Assembly: GCA_022571615.1 (NCBI GenBank)
Contig: JACZXM010000030.1
Location: 1 to 13,834 of the forward strand
Source: Acidobacteriota bacterium
GTDB lineage: Bacteria; Acidobacteriota; UBA890; WLXD01
Reading direction: 5' to 3'
Length of the DNA: 13,834 nucleotides
Shown: piece after piece, positions 1 to 6,418 of the stretch
Layout: each line of letters begins with the position of its first letter
How positions within the stretch are numbered: position 1 is the first letter of the stretch
Notes under the pieces: model-generated
The model's database searches: none
What the model was told of the DNA's origin: nothing
The model's input: only the letters and a program-made list of their open reading frames with translations
Position numbers and translations under genes: made by a program

Positions 1-54
1 TTTATCACCCCAACAATCACCCAGTAGGGGAATGTCCGCTCTTCGTATCCCGTC

Positions 55-64
55 GCAAGCTTGC
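55..64. repeat. 10-bp perfect palindrome upstream of the aminotransferase
   Basis: GCAAGCTTGC is fully symmetric and ends 28 nt before the ATG at 93, in the least GC-rich part of the left edge. It could be a small operator, but a 10-bp palindrome is short. No convincing promoter boxes are seen in bases 1-92. Confidence 0.2.
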
Positions 65-92
65 ACCACAAACGTTAAGCATTGGTAGGTCC

Positions 93-1316
93 ATGAGCGA
101 TGACGGTTGCCAGTGCAGTAGTCTGAGGGTGCTGAAGGCGTTGGCGTCGAGCATCACCCAGTCGGGCGTCGACTGGGATGAGCTGGCTCGGGCCTACGAC
201 CTGGCACCGGAGATCCTGTACCTGAACCACGCCTCGATCGGCACCATCCCGCGGGCTATCGCGAGCGCGCGCCACCGCTACCTGGACCTGTGCGAGACCA
301 ACCCATGGCTGTACATCTGGGGTGGTGCATGGGAGAAGGAGCGCCAGGATACCCGGCGCCGCGCCGCGGCCCTCATGCGCTGTGACGCCGACGAGGTCGC
401 GATCACGCACAACACCACCGAGGGCATCAACGTGCTGGCTCAGGGGTTGCCGTTAGGGCCCGGTGACGAGGTGCTGTTCAGCAGCATGAACCACCCCGGA
501 GCCAGTGTGTGCTGGCAGCAGCAGGCGGCACGCAGGGGCTTCAAGGTCCGCCGATTCGAGTTCCCGGTGGCGGAGGCGGATTCGATGTCGGCCGACGACA
601 TCGCCGCTATCTACCGCGAGCAAGTTCGAGACGCCACGCGCGTCTTGGTGTTCCCGCATGTCGACAACATCGTTGGTTTCCGCTACCCGCTGCGGCAGAT
701 GGCCTCGATGGCGCATGAGCTCGGCGTGGAGTTCGTGGTCGTCGACGCGGCGCAGGCCGTGGGCATGATCCCGGTCGATGTGGGCGCCTCGGGCGTCGAC
801 TTTTACGCCACCAGCCCGCACAAATGGCTGCAGGCGCCCAAGGGCACGGGACTGCTGTACCTGCGCAAGGCGATGCAGGAGCGCGTGCAGCCGATGTGGA
901 CGACATGGGGACAGGCGCGCTGGAAGGGTACCGTGCGCGTATTTGAAGACTACGGTACACGTGGCATGCCCGAGGTCCTGGCTCTGGGCGATGCGTTGCG
1001 TTTCCACGACGAGCTCGGCGAGCGGCGCAAGCACGCGCGCTTGCGCGATCTGTGGGAGCACACGCGTGCCCTGGTCGATGCGACGCTCCGGATTCGCTGG
1101 CGCTCGCCTCGGGACTGGAAGTCGTCCAGCTCGCTGTATGCCGTCGAGGTCGGCGGAGTGAATGCGCCCGAGGCCGGCCAGCGACTATACGAGCAGCACG
1201 GCATCGTCCTGCGCGCCTTCGGCGGGGCCGAGCTCAACACGTTCCGATTATCGCCTAACGTCATGACGTCCAAGAAGCAGATCGAGCGCGTCGTCCGCAT
1301 CGCGGCCGCGCTGTAG
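93..1316 (+). CDS. Class V PLP-dependent aminotransferase (cysteine desulfurase / isopenicillin-N-epimerase-like)
   Basis: Predicted cytosolic fold-type I PLP enzyme of 407 residues, normal length for the class V family. Visible landmarks are NHASIG (45-50) near the N-terminus, the cofactor phosphate loop THNTTEGIN (105-113), the MNHPG motif (132-136), the pyridine-binding Asp218 in VVVDAAQ, and the Schiff-base Lys244 in TSPHKW. A C-terminal FRLSP (384-388) supplies the usual substrate-carboxylate Arg. The GTRGMPEVLAL segment (288-298) resembles the isopenicillin N epimerase-like/selenocysteine-lyase-like branch more than IscS. The substrate cannot be told from sequence. The ATG at 93 follows a weak GGTAGG (84-89) at only 3 nt. 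The frame is open to the left edge, but bases 1-92 lack a usual in-frame start and look non-coding. No signal peptide is seen. It lies 15 nt upstream of the exported-protein gene and is probably its operon partner. Confidence 0.9.
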   Translation: MSDDGCQCSSLRVLKALASSITQSGVDWDELARAYDLAPEILYLNHASIGTIPRAIASARHRYLDLCETNPWLYIWGGAWEKERQDTRRRAAALMRCDADEVAITHNTTEGINVLAQGLPLGPGDEVLFSSMNHPGASVCWQQQAARRGFKVRRFEFPVAEADSMSADDIAAIYREQVRDATRVLVFPHVDNIVGFRYPLRQMASMAHELGVEFVVVDAAQAVGMIPVDVGASGVDFYATSPHKWLQAPKGTGLLYLRKAMQERVQPMWTTWGQARWKGTVRVFEDYGTRGMPEVLALGDALRFHDELGERRKHARLRDLWEHTRALVDATLRIRWRSPRDWKSSSSLYAVEVGGVNAPEAGQRLYEQHGIVLRAFGGAELNTFRLSPNVMTSKKQIERVVRIAAAL

Positions 1317-1331
1317 TCGGTGACAGGAGCC

Positions 1332-2282
1332 ATGCCGAGCGCATTCATTCCCAGGTGTCGCGCCCTTGCTGCGGGCTCGATGGCGATGTGCTGCCTGGCC
1401 GTCGCGGCCGGCGGTTTCACTCGCCAGGCCGGGGCTGCCCCGGGCCCGCAACAGGACGACGACCTCGATGCCTTCATGCAGAAGGTGCTGGAGCGGCGGC
1501 TGACCAACTGGGAGGACCTGTACCGGTACACGCTGCGCGACCGGGAGTCGTTCGAGGTGCGGGGGCCGGAGGGCGAGGTGCTGGGCGGCTACCACGGCGA
1601 GTTCCTGTGGTACGTACGCGAGGGCTACATGGTGCGCAGTCCGGTAAAGATCGAGGGCGCCAAGGTCGGCGATCAACAACGTGAAGAGCAAGAGCAGCGG
1701 TTCCTGGATCGCCTGCGGCGCAAGGAGAAAGAGCGGCAAGAGCGCCGCCAGCAAGCCGAGGAGACCGGCGAGCCGCTGCAGCGGGAGTACTTTCTGGGGT
1801 TTCCGTTCGAACCCGGGAACTACCTGTTCGCTGGCCGGGAGACGATCGACGGCATGGACCTGGTGAAAATCGAGTACTACCCGGAAAAGCTGTTCGAGGA
1901 CGATGGCGAAGAAGGCGAAGAGCAGGACCCCGAGGATGTCGAGTGGAACCGCAAGTTCGCCAAAGCCTCGTTGGTCACGCTGTGGGTGTTGGCCGAGGAA
2001 CATCAGATCGTAAAGGTGCGCTACGACGATCTGGGCTTCGATTTTCTGCCGTTCCGCTGGCTGGTCCAGGTCGGTGTGGTGCAGGCTGAGATGACCTTGC
2101 ACAAGCCGTTCGCGGATCTCGATGTGTGGCTCCCACGCGATGTCCTGGCGCACGCGGGTGCGACCGCTGCTGCCGGCACCTATGATCTGGAGTACCGGCT
2201 CGAGTTCTACGACTACAAGCAAACCGATGTCGGAGCCAAGGTGCGTTTCCGGCTGCCGCGGGGGCTGGAGCAGGGAAGGTGA
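1332..2282 (+). CDS. Exported protein of unknown function with charged helical insert, possibly LolA-like fold
   Basis: A 316-residue protein not recognised as a named family. The N-terminus is a signal peptide: basic residues around 8-10, a hydrophobic Ala-rich stretch at about 11-27, and a likely signal-peptidase I site near QAGAA (about 32-36). The mature part starts with an acidic segment, then has aromatic, strand-like stretches (FLWYVREGYMV, about 91-101), a very Glu/Arg/Lys-rich probable coiled coil (about 114-146), and an acidic patch (about 190-202). The C-terminal half alternates strands (GRETIDGMDLVKIEYYP; LWVLAEEHQIVKVRYDDLG), like periplasmic LolA/lipoprotein-sorting-type beta folds; that is an inference from pattern only. 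The ATG at 1332 has AGGAG at 1325-1329 (short 2-nt spacing); an in-frame GTG at 1320 lacks a Shine-Dalgarno. It overlaps the downstream Omp85 gene by 4 nt (GTGA), so translation is probably coupled and a periplasmic role beside that barrel is likely. Confidence 0.8.
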   Translation: MPSAFIPRCRALAAGSMAMCCLAVAAGGFTRQAGAAPGPQQDDDLDAFMQKVLERRLTNWEDLYRYTLRDRESFEVRGPEGEVLGGYHGEFLWYVREGYMVRSPVKIEGAKVGDQQREEQEQRFLDRLRRKEKERQERRQQAEETGEPLQREYFLGFPFEPGNYLFAGRETIDGMDLVKIEYYPEKLFEDDGEEGEEQDPEDVEWNRKFAKASLVTLWVLAEEHQIVKVRYDDLGFDFLPFRWLVQVGVVQAEMTLHKPFADLDVWLPRDVLAHAGATAAAGTYDLEYRLEFYDYKQTDVGAKVRFRLPRGLEQGR

Positions 2283-3526
2283 AGCCCCAGGCAGGCTGCC
2301 TGCTGCTCGGGTGCGCCATGGCGCTGTCGCCGGCGCTCGCGATGGCCCGGGAGATGGCACAGCGGCCGGTGCAGGAGGCGCCAGCGGTGTCCGCGCAAGA
2401 GGTTGCCGAGATTCGCATCCAGGGCAACGCCACGGTGCCCGACGAGGAGGTGTTGCAGGTCGCGGGTATGGCCGTCGGCGACCGGGTCACGTCGGAGGAT
2501 CTGGCACGCGTCCAGGAGCGCCTGCACGATAGCGGCCGGTTCGCCGAGGTGTGCGTGGAGCGCCGCTACCGGTCGCTGACCCGAACCGATCGCGTGGTGG
2601 TACTAATCATCGTGCGCGAGAAGGTCTCCGCCGCTCGCAAGTTGCTGGTGCTGCCCCAGTTTCGCTACACCGAGGACGAGGATTTCAGCGCCGGAGTCCG
2701 GCTGAGCGCTAAGGACCTGCTCGGGGGCTCCGAGTTTCTGTCGCTGCCGGTGTCGTTCGGCGGTGTTGACAGCGTGGCGCTGGAAGCGCGCAAGGACTGG
2801 GACAGCGGCATCGTCATCGGCGCTGCGTTTGGTGTGCGGCGATTCGAGAATCCACACTTCGAGATCGATGATGAGCGCGTTCGCGCCGGCGTGTTCCTAC
2901 GCTACCGAACGCGGTCGCCGCTATGGGTAGAAGGGCGGGTCCGCTTCGATGACGTGAGCTTCGGTGAGCTCGACGAGAATCTGGTGGTATACGGCGTCAC
3001 GGCTACGTTCGACACGCGGCCGGAGACGGCGTTCCCGTACGATTCCGTGCTCCTGTCCGCCGGCTGGGAGGGGCTCCACGGCTCAGAGCGCGGGCTGGTG
3101 AATCGGTTTCGGCTCGAGGCGGCGGGCTACAAGACCCTGATCGGCCAGCTGGTGCTCGCCGCGCGCGTGGCGGCAACGCTGTCGGACGCGCCGTTGCCAA
3201 CCTACGAGAAGTCGTACGTGGGCGGCGGGGTGTCGTTGCGTGGCTCCAAGGCGGGCAGCTTCATCGGCGACAACGCGCTGCTCGGTACCGCTGAGCTACG
3301 GCTTCCGCTGGGGCCGGTGAACTCGCCGATCGACTACGGCGTGTCGGTGTTCTGGGATACCGCCGCCGTGTGGGACAACGCGGCAGCGCTGTCCGATGCT
3401 CCGCTGCACCATGGCGTTGGCGGCGGGGTGTTTTTCATCTTGCCGGGCATCAGCCTGAACCTCGATGTGGCCAACAACACCGAGGGTTCCACGCGCGTGC
3501 ATTTCGGCTTCGGGTTTCGTTTTTGA
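2279..3526 (+). CDS. Small Omp85/BamA-superfamily outer-membrane protein with one POTRA domain
   Basis: A 415-residue outer-membrane beta-barrel protein. A signal peptide with an AMA cleavage site lies near residues 21-23. One POTRA-like domain covers about 42-114: strand EIRIQGN (44-50), helix with DEEVLQVAGM, helix with RVQERLHDSGRF, strand VVVLIIVREK. The rest is a barrel (about 118-415). The Omp85 loop-6 signature appears as GGGVSLRGSKAGSFIGDN (315-332), with the invariant Arg321-Gly322, followed by the usual LLGTAELRLPLG. The chain ends in Phe, as needed for BAM recognition. Full BamA carries five POTRAs and TamA three, so this is a minimal member (bacterial surface antigen, D15-like); transport, assembly or lipid handling cannot be separated by sequence. 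The GTG start at 2279 overlaps the upstream stop, and a purine-rich tract (GGAGCAGGGAAGG) sits just before it. Confidence 0.88.
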   Translation: MKPQAGCLLLGCAMALSPALAMAREMAQRPVQEAPAVSAQEVAEIRIQGNATVPDEEVLQVAGMAVGDRVTSEDLARVQERLHDSGRFAEVCVERRYRSLTRTDRVVVLIIVREKVSAARKLLVLPQFRYTEDEDFSAGVRLSAKDLLGGSEFLSLPVSFGGVDSVALEARKDWDSGIVIGAAFGVRRFENPHFEIDDERVRAGVFLRYRTRSPLWVEGRVRFDDVSFGELDENLVVYGVTATFDTRPETAFPYDSVLLSAGWEGLHGSERGLVNRFRLEAAGYKTLIGQLVLAARVAATLSDAPLPTYEKSYVGGGVSLRGSKAGSFIGDNALLGTAELRLPLGPVNSPIDYGVSVFWDTAAVWDNAAALSDAPLHHGVGGGVFFILPGISLNLDVANNTEGSTRVHFGFGFRF

Positions 3527-3618
3527 ACGCGAGGTCGTGATTCTGGACGCGGGTCGTCAGCCCTTGATCCCTGGCGGGCAAGGTCGTTCGGGGGGCGCTG
3601 CCCGCGGACGTCACGATA

Positions 3619-3654
3619 CCGGCTGAGGCAGGGACGACACGTGGTTCAGCCCGG
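3619..3654. repeat. Inverted repeat at the convergent gene ends
   Basis: CCGGCTGA (3619-3626) pairs with TCAGCCCGG (3646-3654) with one bulged C and a 19-nt loop, covering the stop codon of the minus-strand glycosyltransferase-like gene. It lies in the 119-nt gap between two converging genes, where a two-way terminator would be expected, but has no T-tract, and the large loop is weak support. I see no better terminator in this gap. Confidence 0.25.
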
Positions 3655-6375
3655 CGGCCGCAGCTCCACGGCGCGGAGGCCGAAGCGTGGTTGCCCCAGT
3701 AGCATTGGCCCGACGCGGACTGCGGCCCGGGGTGCGCCGCGGTCCTCTGCAGCCGTGCCCGGGGCAGCCCCCTGGACGCCGACCAGCGCCAACTGGTTGG
3801 GCAGACTCTCTGCGCGCACAGACGATCCGATCGCGCCAAGCGCGGCGGCGATCTTGGCCGTGATCGCCGGACCAGCGGCGGCGACATCGCGGTAGCCGAC
3901 GACCACGATTGATCGAGGCTCGATCGCGCCGAGGAACGCCACGAAAGCCTCGAGCTGACTGGGCTCGGCGCCGAATACCCTGGACTCCACCAGGCTGCTG
4001 CCTGCATCGGTGAACACGGCTACGATTGCCGTTCCCGACTCCTCGCGGAATATCCATTTGTCATCCACTCCGAGAGCGATGACGTCCGGTTGAACGTCGA
4101 TCAACAGATCATGGGCCAGTGTCGCGCCGGTTCTCGCCAGCGGGATCCCGGCTTTCAGGGACCGCCAGCGGATGGACACGGTTCCGTCCGGGTAGGGCTG
4201 CAGCATGGCGCTGCGGGCTACCTCGAATCGCTGCCAATCGCTCGTGAGCCTGAACCGCCCCATTGCCCGTTGGTTCCAGCTGACGTCGAGGACGATGTCG
4301 GCCGGCGAACCGAGGGCCCGGGCCTCGAAAGCGATCCGTGATCCGACCGGAAGCTTGGAGACCGGATACCGCCGCCGGACGCGGAAGCCACGCTCAACGC
4401 GCGCTCTTAGCCGATAGATCACGCTGTTGTCGAACTCGCGCTCGACGGTGAGCTCGCGCGTGGCCGCACGCGCCCTCTGGTCGAGGCCCTCGTAGGCGGC
4501 GGCACTGATCTGGTGGCCGTGCATGACGATGTAGTCGACGTCGAAGTCGCGGCGTACGACCTCGAAGAACTCCGGCGTGAACGGCGCGATGGAGTTGAGC
4601 TCGACGATCTCCGGGGTCAGGAAACCGCTGAAGCCGTTTACCAGGGAGCGCCAGTGGCGAGTGGAGCCGAGCATGTATTCGGTCGCCGAAGGGGCGTACT
4701 CTCGGCGCATGACCGGGATGTGCAGGATCGACCCGTCTCCCTGCAGGGCAGCCAGGTGATCGTAAACCTCCGGATCCGGGACTCGAGCGTTCTCGGCCGG
4801 AAAAGGCGTCGTGCGGTACTCGGCGGCCATCAAGATCAGGAATAGAGCTGGAATGGTGGCCACCGCCAGGCGTCGATGACGCACCGGCACGCCGTTCAAG
4901 GCAACCTGTTGCAGTCTCGCCACGACGATGCCCACGAGAAGCGCGGCGAAGGGCAGCGCCGCAAGACCGAAGCGGCCGGCGGCGCGAATGCTTCGATACG
5001 GCATCGCATAGTCGTAGAGCAGCCGGTAGGGACCCACACCGAAGTCGTGACTCCAGGCGCGTACCTCGAGCCCGAGCGACAGGAGAAACCCGAGGACCGC
5101 CAGGTAGAGAGCAACAGGCGCCACGATGGCCGCGTCGTCGCGCTGCTCGAGACGTCCGCGGGTCAACAGCGCAACGCCGCCGCCCAGCGCGACCCACACC
5201 GTGATGTTGAGGCTCGCGCCCAGCGCAACCACACTCTCTGCACCGGGTAGCGTTGGCCAGCGGGCGCTCACGAGTCCTGCGACGAACACCAATCCCGCAA
5301 CCAGCGTCACCGCGAGGCTCACTCGATGCACCGCTCGGAGGCCTGCCGATCGCACCCGAGCGCCCGGCGCATTCGGGCCGGGGCGCCGTCGCAGCGCTGC
5401 CCGGACTCCCAGCCAGATGGCGCCAGCCAGGAAGAGCGTCAGAGCGACGATGCCAAGAAAGTGATTGGCCTCGGTGAGGCGGTAGCGCTCGTGCAGCCAA
5501 CGCATGTGCGCGGCGCGATTGAGGGGGCTCGGTGACAAGTAGCCCTTGGGCTGGGCCGACAAACCCTGAACCTCTTGTTCCTGGCGCACAAAACCCTCGG
5601 CATCGCTGACCGTGAGGTACGGCAAGCTGACGGGAACGATCAGGACAGCGCCGATGACGGCTGCGATCGCCAGGTCGCCGCAAGCACGACGGACGCCCAA
5701 CCGGGTCCAGGTTCCGCGGGCGAGGCACAGCGCGACCGTGTAGATCGCGACTCCCGGCAGCATGAGAAGCGTGATCTGGATGCCAGCGAGGTACTGCCAG
5801 CCGATCAGGAGCGCCCCGGCTAGAAGAAAGCCACGTCGTCCGGTGCGGGCGTAGCGCGTCAGTGCTACGAGCCCGAACACGATCCATTGGCCCGTGAGCA
5901 ATTGGATTTGCGGTGAGTGATCCATCTTGGACGGTGCGAACGCCCAGACGACTCCGGCGACGAGCCCCGCGCCGACGCTTCCGGTCAGATCCCTGACCCA
6001 CAGCGCCATCGCCACGCCACACAGGATGAAGCCGGACAGCAGGATGAGGTTGTAGGCGAGTATCGGCTGGCCCGCCCAGTTGATCGGGGCGACGAGCAGC
6101 GCGCTACCGAGAAGATTCTCCGAAAACGCCAGCGTCCGAGCATGGGGATAGAAGATGTTGGCGTCGAACAGAGATGCCGGCCGAGTCACGAGGGCGTGGG
6201 CGTCCCAGGCCATGATCCAGGTGTTGAGCCGTACGTCCCACAGCTCGTTGAGCTGGCCCGCCGGATCGGTCCACAGCGGATACGTGAAGTATCCGGTCAG
6301 TACGACAAACACTGCCAGCGTGAGCAGCGAGTGACGCCATGGTGACGGGCTGGGAGACGGTGCCGGAGAGCTCAT
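3646..6375 (-). CDS. Polytopic GT-C-like membrane glycosyltransferase with C-terminal ILEI/FAM3 domain
   Basis: A 909-residue inner-membrane protein. A Pro/Ser-rich N-tail is followed by roughly 12-13 hydrophobic segments between residues 14 and 519. The first loop holds an acidic candidate catalytic residue, as in GT-C enzymes (LWDVRLN, Asp47), followed by FYPHARTLAFSENLLGS (75-91), a pattern seen in YfhO/dolichyl-phosphate-mannose-type transferases. Residues 520-909 should be periplasmic: a mixed region with a DYIVMHG motif, a jelly-roll-like beta region (about 660-760), and an ILEI/FAM3 domain (about 762-871). The last is recognised from GTAIVAVFTDAG, FVAFLGAIEPRSIVVVGYRD, LGAIGSS and LALVGVQGA, which line up with animal FAM3C in order and spacing. 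Known ILEI domains are cytokine-like or sugar-binding (POMGNT1 stem), so a surface-glycan role is inferred; donor and acceptor are unknown. An AGAGAGGA (6388-6395) precedes the ATG at about 12 nt. It lies 43 nt after the ADOP gene on the same strand. Confidence 0.85.
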   Translation of the reverse strand: MSSPAPSPSPSPWRHSLLTLAVFVVLTGYFTYPLWTDPAGQLNELWDVRLNTWIMAWDAHALVTRPASLFDANIFYPHARTLAFSENLLGSALLVAPINWAGQPILAYNLILLSGFILCGVAMALWVRDLTGSVGAGLVAGVVWAFAPSKMDHSPQIQLLTGQWIVFGLVALTRYARTGRRGFLLAGALLIGWQYLAGIQITLLMLPGVAIYTVALCLARGTWTRLGVRRACGDLAIAAVIGAVLIVPVSLPYLTVSDAEGFVRQEQEVQGLSAQPKGYLSPSPLNRAAHMRWLHERYRLTEANHFLGIVALTLFLAGAIWLGVRAALRRRPGPNAPGARVRSAGLRAVHRVSLAVTLVAGLVFVAGLVSARWPTLPGAESVVALGASLNITVWVALGGGVALLTRGRLEQRDDAAIVAPVALYLAVLGFLLSLGLEVRAWSHDFGVGPYRLLYDYAMPYRSIRAAGRFGLAALPFAALLVGIVVARLQQVALNGVPVRHRRLAVATIPALFLILMAAEYRTTPFPAENARVPDPEVYDHLAALQGDGSILHIPVMRREYAPSATEYMLGSTRHWRSLVNGFSGFLTPEIVELNSIAPFTPEFFEVVRRDFDVDYIVMHGHQISAAAYEGLDQRARAATRELTVEREFDNSVIYRLRARVERGFRVRRRYPVSKLPVGSRIAFEARALGSPADIVLDVSWNQRAMGRFRLTSDWQRFEVARSAMLQPYPDGTVSIRWRSLKAGIPLARTGATLAHDLLIDVQPDVIALGVDDKWIFREESGTAIVAVFTDAGSSLVESRVFGAEPSQLEAFVAFLGAIEPRSIVVVGYRDVAAAGPAITAKIAAALGAIGSSVRAESLPNQLALVGVQGAAPGTAAEDRGAPRAAVRVGPMLLGQPRFGLRAVELRPPG

Positions 6376-6418
6376 CGAGAAGTTCTATCCTCTCTGCGGC
6401 CAGCAGTCTACATTGTGA

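Noticed and set aside
2279..2350. Possible lipobox (LLGC) in the Omp85 protein's signal peptide
   Set aside because: The hydrophobic stretch before the Cys is too short, and a normal AMA signal-peptidase I site follows; Omp85 proteins are not lipoproteins.
1248..2360. 370-codon minus-strand open frame opposite the exported-protein gene
   Set aside because: Leu/Gln-rich antisense shadow crossing two plus-strand gene boundaries; the plus strand has signal peptide, coupling and family context.
4394..6022. 542-codon minus-strand open frame inside the glycosyltransferase-like gene
   Set aside because: Arg/Gly/Pro-rich translation without domains; a shadow frame caused by high GC in the third codon position of the real gene.
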